Positions 1 through 6,526 are shown, counted from the stretch's first letter. The stretch: 17,314 nt of DNA from an uncultured Collinsella sp. (GCA_900548255.1 URKH01000043.1:1-17314), one strand, 5' to 3'. The notes: a model not told the origin generated them from the sequence alone. Numbers and translations are program-made.

Positions 1-23
1 TACGTACCAGTGTAGTGAAAACC

Positions 24-38
24 CTACAACGATTGTAG
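24..38. promoter_or_regulatory. Small dyad, possible operator
   Basis: Two perfect 6-base arms, CTACAA and TTGTAG, flank a 3-base centre. This is the only clear structure in positions 1-124, where I see no gene. It could be an operator or a short hairpin belonging to a gene left of the window. Function is a guess. Confidence 0.2.
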
Positions 39-124
39 AGTCAAGGTTTGTGTTGGCGGCGGGGCGAAAATAGTCACGCTCCAAGCACGATGCTTTGACC
101 CCTCCATGCCCCTCACCTAGCCTC

Positions 125-189
125 AAACCATCACAACATTCGACGTTTTTTGCCAAAATCGGGAAAAGCATCGAATGTTGTGATGGTTT
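125..189. repeat. 65-bp palindromic element, copy 1 (orientation A)
   Basis: Perfect 19-base arms, AAACCATCACAACATTCGA at 125-143 and its reverse complement at 171-189, enclose a 27-base centre. The same arms and the same centre length occur at 1367-1431, 5495-5559 and 16639-16703. The centre of copies 1 and 2 is nearly the reverse complement of the centre of copies 3 and 4, so the copies lie in opposite orientations. No coding capacity is present. It resembles a REP- or MITE-like non-autonomous element, and the RNA could form a long hairpin. Confidence 0.9.
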
Positions 190-194
190 TCCTA

Positions 195-210
195 CCACCC
201 GATCGGGTGG
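195..210. promoter_or_regulatory. 16-bp perfect palindrome, candidate operator
   Basis: CCACCCGATCGGGTGG is a perfect 16-base palindrome lying about 80 bases before the start codon at 291 and just after repeat copy 1. It has the size and symmetry of a dimeric repressor site. No convincing -35/-10 pair is visible nearby, so the link to the gene at 291 is inferred from position only. Confidence 0.35.
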
Positions 211-290
211 AATCGCTTTCTTGTGCACGAAGGTGTGCGGACCCGTGGGCAGGGGAATAAGGTTGGTTATCCGACTCCATTGGAGGGCTC

Positions 291-1328
291 ATGGACCTGC
301 CGATCGTCCTGTCCCATAAGACTGCCTGGCTGTACCACAACGTGGCGCGCCCGTCCGAGCCGCTCTCGCGAGCAAGCAGCCTATACGATGAGGACTCGCT
401 TGCTAACGAGGCAGAGCCGACCGCGAGCCTGCCCAAATTGGGACTCGATGCCAAGGGGCTGAGGGCTTCAGCGGCAGTCGGGATCGTTACCGACTATCTG
501 GTTGCGCTTGGTTTTCCACGAGAAGAGCTCGATCATATCGACACGCTCGTCAACTTCGATTTTGAGCGCTCGACGCCGACTGGATTTAGGTGCCACGTGT
601 TTGGAGCGCCGGTACCTCCAGGCCATCTTATCGAGGTGGCAGAGGACCTTCTGGTGGTTGATGAGGTCATGTGCTTTGTCCAAGCGGGTTCGTGGATGAG
701 CGAGCCCGAGCAGCTGGAATATGGCTATGAAATCTGCGCCCGATACCATTTGAATCATCTGTCGACGGACGATTATGTCGAGATGGGGCAGAGGTATACC
801 GTTGCCGACTTGATTGCCTATTGCAATGAGAACCGATCTCGTCAGGGGGCTATACGCGCGGCCGCCGTGCTCAAGCGCGTGCACGATGGCGCGCGGTCGC
901 CCATGGAGACGGCCACCGCAATCATGGTCGTAGCAAAACGTTTCCAGGGCGGGCTGGGATACGCCAAAATCGAGCTCAACCATAGGGTCGATGTTCCCAA
1001 CGAGTTCAAGTGTCTCGCAAAGGCCGGGTATTTCGAGATTGACGTATATGCGCCTGCGAGCGGTACGGGGATTGAATACAACGGCTCGGACCATCTTGAT
1101 AAACAGCGCAGCGCGTCGGATGCGGAGCGTATGACCGTACTGAGCGCGCTGGGCTTTAGGATGATCGTCCTCACCGGGACTCAGTTTGCCCATCAGCTGC
1201 AATTGCACCGGGCGATGAACGCCATTGCGCTCGCTATGGGCCTCAAGTGCGACCGAAGCGAAGCGTTCCAAAAGCGGCAGAACGACCTTCGAGAATTCGT
1301 GATTCGCCACTGGGACGGCGGCCTCTAG
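291..1328 (+). CDS. Hypothetical protein with putative C-terminal DUF559/Vsr-like nuclease fold
   Basis: This 345-residue protein has its ATG 4 bases after a GGAGG ribosome-binding site (282-286). Roughly the first 110 residues, with a start like LSHKTAWLYHN, recall the N-terminal part of AbiEi-like and DUF559-associated actinobacterial proteins, but I cannot assign that firmly. The C-terminal part (about 240-320) reads FEIDVYAP then GIEYNGSDH, with acidic residues D251 and E262 and H268, followed by an alternating strand ending in FRMIVLT. That order fits a restriction-endonuclease-like (PD-(D/E)XK, Vsr/DUF559) fold, although the usual catalytic lysine after the second acid is an Asn here. 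No signal peptide or membrane segment is visible. It is a lone gene between two copies of the 65-bp repeat. Such proteins have been linked to defence or toxin-antitoxin modules, but no partner gene is adjacent, so the function remains unknown. Confidence 0.75.
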   Translation: MDLPIVLSHKTAWLYHNVARPSEPLSRASSLYDEDSLANEAEPTASLPKLGLDAKGLRASAAVGIVTDYLVALGFPREELDHIDTLVNFDFERSTPTGFRCHVFGAPVPPGHLIEVAEDLLVVDEVMCFVQAGSWMSEPEQLEYGYEICARYHLNHLSTDDYVEMGQRYTVADLIAYCNENRSRQGAIRAAAVLKRVHDGARSPMETATAIMVVAKRFQGGLGYAKIELNHRVDVPNEFKCLAKAGYFEIDVYAPASGTGIEYNGSDHLDKQRSASDAERMTVLSALGFRMIVLTGTQFAHQLQLHRAMNAIALAMGLKCDRSEAFQKRQNDLREFVIRHWDGGL

Positions 1329-1366
1329 GGGCGCTTTGGTCTTTCTACGGGGTGCCGCGGGCAGGC

Positions 1367-1431
1367 AAACCATCACAACATTCGACGTTTTTTGCCAAAA
1401 ACGGGAAAAGCATCGAATGTTGTGATGGTTT
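1367..1431. repeat. 65-bp palindromic element, copy 2 (orientation A)
   Basis: Same 19-base arms as copy 1, at 1367-1385 and 1413-1431, with a 27-base centre that differs from copy 1 by about one base. It lies 38 bases after the stop codon of the preceding gene, where its RNA hairpin could help end transcription or protect the 3' end. There is no strong T-run directly after it. Confidence 0.9.
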
Positions 1432-1517
1432 GTATGCTGAGGATGGGCTTGGAAAGTCCGTTTTGCTCGAAGCGACCTGTCCTGTCGTACGGGTGTCGGC
1501 ATGATTCTCCCGTGGGG

Positions 1518-1523
1518 TATTAT
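1518..1523 (+). promoter_or_regulatory. Possible -10 box for moaA
   Basis: TATTAT lies about 40 bases before the GTG of moaA. The hexamer 17 bases further upstream matches the -35 consensus poorly, so this rests mainly on the -10 box and its position. I did not recognise a molybdenum-cofactor riboswitch in the leader. Confidence 0.25.
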
Positions 1524-1563
1524 GTTTTCCGAAGAATAAAACGCCGCGTGAGGGGAGGGCTGC

Positions 1564-2619
1564 GTGGACGGGCACGTGCAACATGACGGCTTTGGTCGCG
1601 ATATCAATTACCTGCGCATTGCCGTTACCGACAAGTGCAATTTCCGCTGCATTTACTGCATGCCGGCCGATGGCGTGGCACCCCGCGCGCACGACGAGCT
1701 GCTCAGTGCCGAGGAAATCGCCCGCTTTGTGCGCTTGGTGGCGGGGGAGGGCATTCGCCGCGTACGCCTGACGGGCGGCGAGCCGCTGGTCAGCCGCCGT
1801 ATCATTCCGCTCATTCGCGACATCCGCGCGATTCCGCAGATCGAGGACATCTCGCTTACCACCAATGGCGCCCTGCTGCCCAAGCTGGCACCGCAGCTCA
1901 AAGATGCCGGCCTTAACCGCGTCAACATCTCGCTCGACACGCTCGACCCTACGCTGTTTGGAAAGATTACGCGCCTGGGTCGGCTCGAGCAGACCATGGC
2001 TGGCATCGACGCGGCGCTGGCCTGGGGCTTTGAGCCCGTTAAGGTCAACTGCGTTGTGGTGCGCCGGCTCAACCAAGATGTGGCGGCCCTCGCGCGGCTC
2101 ACGCTCGACCGTCCCATCCACCTGCGCTTTATCGAATACATGCCCATTGGCGACGAACACACGAGCTCGCATTGCGCTGTGGACCCGCATGCGCCCACGC
2201 TCAATCCCGAGTTGTGGGACGCGAGCGATACCGTGCCGAGCGACGAGCTACGGGCGCGCATCAATGCCGGGGCCGCCGCGACGGGGCTGGGCGAGCTCGG
2301 GCCGCTCGACATCAACGACGCTCCTGCCGGCGCGGGCCCTGCGCGCTATTGGCATTTTCCGGGCGCGGCGGGAACGGTCGGCTTTATCAGCGCCATGTCC
2401 AACCATTTTTGTGCGAATTGCAACCGTCTGCGCCTGACGGCCGATGGCAACGTGCGTCCGTGCCTGTTCAGCGATGCCGAGTATTCGGTGCGCGACGCCC
2501 TGCGCCGTGGTGATGATATGCAGGTACTTTCGATTTGGCGCGATGCCGTGGCCCACAAACCGCAGGAACACGCGATAATTGAGGGCACGCAACGATTTAT
2601 GTCCCAAATCGGAGGATGA
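1564..2619 (+). CDS. moaA: GTP 3',8-cyclase MoaA (radical SAM)
   Basis: MoaA catalyses the first step of molybdenum-cofactor synthesis: it rearranges GTP with a radical SAM mechanism to the 3',8-cyclised intermediate used by MoaC. The 351-residue protein shows the SAM-cluster motif CNFRCIYC (C25, C29, C32), the SAM-binding TGGEP (70-74) and a second iron-sulfur site CANC plus a downstream cysteine (C283, C286, C300). It ends in the Gly-Gly tail typical of MoaA, which reaches into the active site. Length is slightly above the family norm because of an insertion around residues 195-255. The start is GTG, chosen because AGGGGAGGG (1551-1559) sits just upstream and the next ATG (1583) is out of frame. 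The stop lies 4 bases before the ATG of moaC, so the two are probably one operon. Confidence 0.95.
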   Translation: MDGHVQHDGFGRDINYLRIAVTDKCNFRCIYCMPADGVAPRAHDELLSAEEIARFVRLVAGEGIRRVRLTGGEPLVSRRIIPLIRDIRAIPQIEDISLTTNGALLPKLAPQLKDAGLNRVNISLDTLDPTLFGKITRLGRLEQTMAGIDAALAWGFEPVKVNCVVVRRLNQDVAALARLTLDRPIHLRFIEYMPIGDEHTSSHCAVDPHAPTLNPELWDASDTVPSDELRARINAGAAATGLGELGPLDINDAPAGAGPARYWHFPGAAGTVGFISAMSNHFCANCNRLRLTADGNVRPCLFSDAEYSVRDALRRGDDMQVLSIWRDAVAHKPQEHAIIEGTQRFMSQIGG

Positions 2620-2623
2620 TCAT

Positions 2624-3148
2624 ATGGCCAAGAGCAGGTACGCCGATGCCACCAAGGCCGCTCGCAGGGCCGCGATGTCTGCCCACAAAGTCACGGCTGC
2701 GGCGAATGCTGGCAACGCCGACGCGTCCGCACAGCCGTCTGCCAGTGCTGCCACCGAGCCCGCCCGCGACGCCCGTCGCGACGAGCTGACGCACGTGGAC
2801 GCCAAGGGCGAGGTACGCATGGTCGACGTGTCCGACAAGGCCGAGACCCATCGCATTGCCATCGCCGAGGGCACCGTCCTCATGCACCCCGAGACGCAGA
2901 CCATGGTGCTGCAGGACCGCGCCAAAAAGGGCGATGTGCTCGCATGCGCGCGCGTGGCGGGCATCATGGCCATCAAACGCACAAGCGACATCATCCCCAT
3001 GTGCCATCCGCTGCTCATTACCAAGAGCAAGTGCGACATTGCGCCCATCGCTCCGGCGGGGACGCCGGCCGATGACGTGCCCGAGGGCTGGGCGCCGGCG
3101 CGCGCGGACGGGCAGGTTGGTTTTCACGTACTGGTTACGGCGGCGTGA
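2624..3148 (+). CDS. moaC: Cyclic pyranopterin monophosphate synthase MoaC, N-terminal part (frameshifted)
   Basis: MoaC turns the cyclised GTP intermediate into cyclic pyranopterin monophosphate. The ATG at 2624 follows GGAGGA (2611-2616) with 7 bases between, better than an upstream in-frame ATG at 2579 inside moaA. The first about 53 residues are an Ala-rich, low-complexity extension not usual for MoaC. The MoaC domain then follows, with RMVDVSDKAET, KKGDVLACARVAGI and MCHPLL, which carry the equivalents of E. coli K51 and H77. The frame ends at TGA (3146-3148) after FHVLVTAA. The missing C-terminal part of the same domain, starting TGKTGIEMEAL, is in the next ORF, in the -1 frame. Loss of one G (GCGGGCG to GCGGCG near 3139-3143) or gain of two bases would explain this. 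As written the protein lacks the D128/K131 equivalents and should be inactive alone. Confidence 0.85.
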   Translation: MAKSRYADATKAARRAAMSAHKVTAAANAGNADASAQPSASAATEPARDARRDELTHVDAKGEVRMVDVSDKAETHRIAIAEGTVLMHPETQTMVLQDRAKKGDVLACARVAGIMAIKRTSDIIPMCHPLLITKSKCDIAPIAPAGTPADDVPEGWAPARADGQVGFHVLVTAA

Positions 3149-3924
3149 CGGGCAAGACGGGTATTGAGATGGAGGCGCTGACCGGCGCGAGTGCCGCGTG
3201 TCTGACCATCTACGACATGTGCAAGGCGGTCGATCGCGGCATGGAGATCGTTGACGTTCGCCTGCTGCACAAGGAGGGCGGCCGCTCGGGCGTGTGGGAC
3301 CGCGCAGAGCGTCAGGCCGCTGCCGTTGAGTCCGTGGCCGCTGACGGTGCCGCACCCGCGAGCGCGCCCGTCGCCGTCGCGCCCGCAGCTCCGGCCCCGG
3401 CCGTCCCCGCGATCGCGTTTATCGGCTACCAAAACTCGGGCAAGACCACGCTCGTCGAGAAGGTTATCGCCGAGCTCACCCGCCGCGGCCTGCGCGTGGG
3501 TTCGCTCAAGCATCATGGGCATCACGGCTTTGATATCGACGTGCCCGCTAAGGACACCTGGCGCCATCACCAAGCCGGATCAAAGCACGTGGGCCTCATC
3601 TGCGCCACGCGCTGGGCGGAGTACGCCGACACGCGCGAGGAGGACGAGATGCCCGCGCGCGAGCTGCTGTCGCGTTACAACGATGTCGACGTGGTGATCA
3701 TCGAGGGCTACAAGACCGAGGGCTTCGACAACATCGTGGTCGCGCGCTCGGGTGTCGACCGTCTGCGCGGCAAGAGCTCACTCGACCTGGTCGATGGCCA
3801 CACGCTGGCCCTTGCCTGCAACGAGGCACTGGCGCGTCAGGCCTTCGACGCCGGCTTTGCGACCCGAGCCATCAACATCAACGACGCCCGAGCCATCTGC
3901 GACCTTATCCAAGATCACCTTTAG
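3145..3924 (+). CDS. mobB: MoaC C-terminal part fused to MobB, molybdopterin-guanine dinucleotide GTP-binding protein
   Basis: The first about 55 codons are the C-terminal part of MoaC: TGKTGIEMEAL, then IYDMCKAVDRGM (the equivalents of E. coli D128 and K131) and VRLLHKEGGRSG. An Ala/Pro-rich linker (about 60-88) leads into a MobB domain. It has a P-loop GYQNSGKT (94-101), the strongly MobB-like stretch from KHHGHHGFDIDVP through KDTWRHHQAGSKHVG, and VDVVIIEGYK. MobB is a GTP-binding partner of MobA in adding GMP to molybdopterin. The GTG start overlaps the preceding TGA by 4 bases (GTGA), and I see no good ribosome-binding site for it. The intact gene was most likely one moaC-mobB fusion spanning 2624-3924, about 433 residues. 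Reinitiation at the GTGA overlap could still give some MobB. Confidence 0.85.
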   Translation: MTGKTGIEMEALTGASAACLTIYDMCKAVDRGMEIVDVRLLHKEGGRSGVWDRAERQAAAVESVAADGAAPASAPVAVAPAAPAPAVPAIAFIGYQNSGKTTLVEKVIAELTRRGLRVGSLKHHGHHGFDIDVPAKDTWRHHQAGSKHVGLICATRWAEYADTREEDEMPARELLSRYNDVDVVIIEGYKTEGFDNIVVARSGVDRLRGKSSLDLVDGHTLALACNEALARQAFDAGFATRAININDARAICDLIQDHL

Positions 3925-3951
3925 GGGCCGGCTCGCTGCGCTGCCATAACA

Positions 3952-3980
3952 TGCCAAATAGGGACAGGTTTGTTTTGGCA
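3952..3980. repeat. Short REP-like inverted repeat with GGGACAGG core
   Basis: Arms TGCCAAA (3952-3958) and TTTGGCA (3974-3980) enclose a centre that begins with GGGACAGG. It lies 27 bases after the mobB stop and just before another repeat at 4006-4038. The core resembles the G-rich CAGG core of that second repeat. It is a single copy here, so membership of a repeat family is inferred. Confidence 0.5.
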
Positions 3981-3992
3981 GGTTTTATCTGG

Positions 3993-4042
3993 GCAAACGT
4001 CATTTCCACCACAAAGGAGCCAGGCACCTTTGTGGTGGTTTT
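3993..4042. repeat. REP-like hairpin element, second family, copy 1
   Basis: Perfect 12-base arms, CCACCACAAAGG (4006-4017) and CCTTTGTGGTGG (4027-4038), enclose AGCCAGGCA and are followed by TTTTT. The same sequence, including the bases GCAAACGTCATTT before it, recurs at 5565-5615. A diverged copy lies at 16593-16629 and a decayed one near 6541. The hairpin plus T-run could work as a terminator after mobB. Confidence 0.85.
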
Positions 4043-4046
4043 TACT

Positions 4047-4076
4047 TTGGTAGATGTGTGGGACATGCCTTACAAT
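4047..4076 (+). promoter_or_regulatory. Probable sigma-70-type promoter of the MFS gene
   Basis: TTGGTA (4047-4052) and TACAAT (4071-4076) are 18 bases apart. Transcription would start near 4083 and give a leader of about 130 bases before the ATG at 4213. This leader contains two mini-ORFs and several inverted repeats. Confidence 0.45.
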
Positions 4077-4106
4077 CTACCAAGTAGTTCATACTGAGCG
4101 AAAAAC

Positions 4107-4207
4107 GGAGAGAAGGGTCCTGATGCGTCCTTAATGTTTCATGCGGATAGATTGATTTGACAGACGGTGGCGAATACCCACCGCCCGTATTCGTATGAAA
4201 CAAGGAG
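4107..4207 (+). promoter_or_regulatory. Structured leader with two mini-ORFs upstream of the MFS gene
   Basis: A three-codon ORF, Met-Arg-Pro-stop (4123-4134), has AGAAGG (4111-4116) 6 bases upstream. Its TAA shares a base with the ATG of a second eight-codon ORF, MFHADRLI (4134-4160). Three stems are visible: GTTTCATGCG (4136-4145) with CGTATGAAAC (4192-4201), 10 pairs with one G-U; CGGTGG (4165-4170) with CCACCG (4178-4183); and CGAATAC (4171-4177) with GTATTCG (4187-4193). The third competes with the other two. The long stem ends directly against the ribosome-binding site AAGGAG (4202-4207). The layout resembles translation attenuation by a leader peptide, but this is inferred, and the arms could instead be protein-binding sites. 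Confidence 0.4.
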
Positions 4208-4212
4208 TCTCC

Positions 4213-5493
4213 ATGCTCGCATCTCTTCTCTCAAAACCTCAACCTTCGCTGTCCATGCAGGCCAAGCGCCTGGTAGCGATGCGCTTTCTCATCTACACCG
4301 GGTTTCAGACCAGCTACTTTATCGGCGTCATCGGAACGCTCACCTATGCAGACGATGCCTCAGTCGTCGCGACATCGCTGGCCGTCCTGTTCATGAACGT
4401 TTTCGTGATCCTGGGATCCTTTGCGGGCGGCGCTGCGCTCGACGCATGGGGTCCGCGCCGCCATTTCTTGCTGAGCATCGTCGGCACGCTCGCAACTGGC
4501 ACGGCAATCATCGCCTTTGGTAGCGCGACCGGCGTCGTCCTGCTCGGCGCGGTGTTTCTGGGCTTTACGATGGGATTCGCCCAGCCCATCGCCACATCCT
4601 ATCCGGCTTACCTCACCGACGATCCTGTCGAGCTCAAAGACATCAACTCCGCCATCGCCATGTTTTCAAACGTGAGTATCATCGTTGGTCCCACGCTGGG
4701 CGGCTTTGTCGCGGCGGCTGCGTCGTCGCGTGCGGTGTTCGTGCTTATGATGCTCTTTACCGTGCTGGCGTTCGTCGCCGGTTGGGGCTTTAGGCCGCAG
4801 ACCAGCCATGTCGCCGGGCATGCGGATGCCGATTCGACAGAGGAAGGGGAGCGTGCGGGACAAAGCTCCAACCCCAGCACGTCCGCCCGCGCCACCTTCG
4901 CAGCCAGCATCAAGACAGTCTTCACCAACAGCGTCCTCGCGCTACTTTTCTGCATCATTTTTCTTTCGAACTTTGGCTACGGAGCCTTCGATCCGCTCGA
5001 GTCGTTTTTCTATCGCGATGTCCTACGCGTCGGCGTTGAGTGGATGGGCTGGCTCTCGTCGGCCTCGGGCGTGGGCGCGGTGCTGGGTGCCGTGCTCGCG
5101 CTCCGCTTGCCGCCGCACCTGGTCAACCTTAAAACGCTGCTCGTGGCGCTCATGTCCGTGGGCCTGGGAAGTCTGCTCTATGTGGGGACGCCGTACGTGG
5201 GCGTGGCCCTCGTCGGCCAGATCGCCCTGGGCATTGCTTGGGGTGTCGTCAACCCGCTCCACAACACCATTGTGCAAACGACGGCTCCGCTCGAGCAGCT
5301 TGGTCGCGTCAATTCGGTCATGGGCTTTGGCAATATGTTCGCTGGCGTGGCCCCTCTGGCAATTGCCCCGTGGCTGGCGGCAACATTTGGCGTACAACGG
5401 ACACTCGTGGGGGCAGGCATGGTCGTGACGGCGGTCCCCGCGGCGTTGCTGCTGTTTGGTCGCAGGCATTTAGAACGTGCCGTAAAGCGGTAA
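4213..5493 (+). CDS. Major facilitator superfamily transporter, probable efflux pump
   Basis: This 426-residue membrane protein has the composition of a 12-helix MFS carrier. The loop between helices 2 and 3 carries an MFS motif A variant, GGAALDAWGPRRH (G73, D77, R82-R83). A polar, acidic loop at about 193-240 separates the two six-helix halves. The C-terminal half repeats the small-residue-rich helix pattern. It looks closest to drug/macrolide-efflux type MFS proteins, but the substrate cannot be read from sequence. The ATG at 4213 is chosen because AAGGAG (4202-4207) stands 5 bases before it; an in-frame ATG at 4195 lies upstream of that site. The gene stands alone between repeat clusters, and the 65-bp element begins 2 bases after its stop. 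The structured leader suggests post-transcriptional control. Confidence 0.88.
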   Translation: MLASLLSKPQPSLSMQAKRLVAMRFLIYTGFQTSYFIGVIGTLTYADDASVVATSLAVLFMNVFVILGSFAGGAALDAWGPRRHFLLSIVGTLATGTAIIAFGSATGVVLLGAVFLGFTMGFAQPIATSYPAYLTDDPVELKDINSAIAMFSNVSIIVGPTLGGFVAAAASSRAVFVLMMLFTVLAFVAGWGFRPQTSHVAGHADADSTEEGERAGQSSNPSTSARATFAASIKTVFTNSVLALLFCIIFLSNFGYGAFDPLESFFYRDVLRVGVEWMGWLSSASGVGAVLGAVLALRLPPHLVNLKTLLVALMSVGLGSLLYVGTPYVGVALVGQIALGIAWGVVNPLHNTIVQTTAPLEQLGRVNSVMGFGNMFAGVAPLAIAPWLAATFGVQRTLVGAGMVVTAVPAALLLFGRRHLERAVKR

Positions 5494-5494
5494 G

Positions 5495-5559
5495 AAACCA
5501 TCACAACATTCGATGAAAATTGCGATTTTGCCGAAAAACGTCGAATGTTGTGATGGTTT
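5495..5559. repeat. 65-bp palindromic element, copy 3 (orientation B)
   Basis: Arms at 5495-5513 and 5541-5559 are identical to those of copies 1 and 2. The 27-base centre is close to the reverse complement of their centre, so this copy is inverted. It begins directly after the MFS stop codon, and a second-family repeat follows within a few bases, giving a composite pair. Confidence 0.9.
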
Positions 5560-5564
5560 GGCCC

Positions 5565-5615
5565 GCAAACGTCATTTCCACCACAAAGGAGCCAGGCACC
5601 TTTGTGGTGGTTTTT
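5565..5615. repeat. REP-like hairpin element, second family, copy 2
   Basis: Arms CCACCACAAAGG (5578-5589) and CCTTTGTGGTGG (5599-5610) enclose AGCCAGGCA and are followed by TTTTT. The element and the 13 bases before its left arm match copy 1 near 4006. The hairpin followed by T residues could end transcription of the MFS gene before the HAD gene. Confidence 0.85.
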
Positions 5616-5640
5616 GCTTTAACGGGCCGCGCCTGCGCCT

Positions 5641-5649
5641 TGGTATACC
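5641..5649 (+). promoter_or_regulatory. Possible -10 region for the HAD gene
   Basis: TGGTATACC resembles an extended -10 box (TG, one base, TATACC) about 55 bases before the ATG at 5705. It is also part of the 10-base palindrome TGGTATACCA. No good -35 hexamer is present at the usual distance, which extended -10 promoters can tolerate. Confidence 0.3.
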
Positions 5650-5704
5650 ATGTACGCCGTTTGCGAATATACCCCACACCGCCGCACAACCCAGAAAGGC
5701 CCCC

Positions 5705-6526
5705 ATGGACACTACCTTCAGCCACATCAAAGCCGTGTTCTGCGATATCGACGGCACACTGCTCACGAGCCAGCACACGGTGTCCCCGCGCACCGTGGCG
5801 GCGATCCGCGCCCTGCGCGACCGCGGCGTGCTTTTTGGCCTGTGCACCGGGCGCGACGCCCACGCGACCGAGGCCATGTACGAGTTCTGGGGCATCGAAG
5901 GCCTGGTGGACGTGCTCGTGGGCTGCGGTGGCGCCGAGGTCATCGATCGCGCGCACGCCATCAACGAGCTGAGCTTTCCGCTGCCGGGCGAGACCATCGC
6001 GCGCATCTGCAAGCACATGGCGGACCTTCCGGCAACACCCGTCTGCCCCCGAGACGGCGTGTTCTACGTGCCCGAGAGCAACGCGTGCGTCGAGCACCTG
6101 TCGCGCGTCGACGGCGTGCCCTACCAGGTGGTCGATTTTGCCGAGTTTTTGCGCGAGCCGCAGCCCAAGGTGATGTTTACCATGGCGCCCGAGGTAATGC
6201 CGCGGGTGATTGAGCGGGCGTCGACGTTTGCCGATGACACTGTTAAGGCGGCGGCCCTGCAGACCACGCAGCGGCTCTACGAGTTCATGGATCCGCGCGT
6301 GTCCAAGACGCGCGGCCTTGTGCGCGTGGCGGAGCTCAACGGCATGGAGCTTCAGAACATCTGCGTGTTTGGCGATGCCGATAACGACACCTGCATGGTG
6401 GCTGACGCCGGCGTGGGCGTGGCCATGGCAAACGGCAGCGACGCCACCCGTGCCGCCGCCGATTTTGTAACCGCCAGCAACGACAAAGACGGCATCGCGA
6501 TCTTTATTGAGGAACATCTGCTGTAG
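5705..6526 (+). CDS. Cof-type HAD-IIB family hydrolase (sugar-phosphate/flavin phosphatase-like)
   Basis: This 273-residue cytosolic protein has the HAD motif I, FCDIDGTLL, with nucleophile D14 and general acid D16. The motif IV variant GDADNDTCMVADAG lies at 223-236, where GDxxND binds Mg2+. The C-terminal block VGVAMANGSDATRAAADFVT is typical of the Cof subfamily, which carries a C2B cap domain between the motifs. The family dephosphorylates small phosphorylated metabolites; the substrate cannot be predicted. The ATG at 5705 is chosen because AGAAAGG (5693-5699) is 5 bases upstream and the conserved domain begins within 10 residues. The open frame extends back to 5513 but runs through repeat DNA. 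It stands as a single gene. Confidence 0.92.
   Translation: MDTTFSHIKAVFCDIDGTLLTSQHTVSPRTVAAIRALRDRGVLFGLCTGRDAHATEAMYEFWGIEGLVDVLVGCGGAEVIDRAHAINELSFPLPGETIARICKHMADLPATPVCPRDGVFYVPESNACVEHLSRVDGVPYQVVDFAEFLREPQPKVMFTMAPEVMPRVIERASTFADDTVKAAALQTTQRLYEFMDPRVSKTRGLVRVAELNGMELQNICVFGDADNDTCMVADAGVGVAMANGSDATRAAADFVTASNDKDGIAIFIEEHLL

Noticed and set aside
125..1431. CRISPR array or composite transposon bounded by the 65-bp repeats
   Set aside because: The copies are far apart and unevenly spaced, no cas or transposase gene is present, and further copies occur outside the interval at unrelated sites.
1440..1563. Molybdenum-cofactor riboswitch upstream of moaA
   Set aside because: I looked for the expected conserved stems before moaA and found none I could support; a covariance-model search would be needed to decide.
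468..1607. Long - strand open frame of 379 codons opposite the gene at 291-1328
   Set aside because: It is antisense to a gene with a good ribosome-binding site, runs through repeat copy 2, and its translation lacks any domain pattern; high GC makes such shadow frames common.
5513..5704. N-terminal extension of the HAD gene back to 5513
   Set aside because: The extra 64 codons lie in the two repeat elements; the ATG at 5705 has a ribosome-binding site and the HAD domain starts there.
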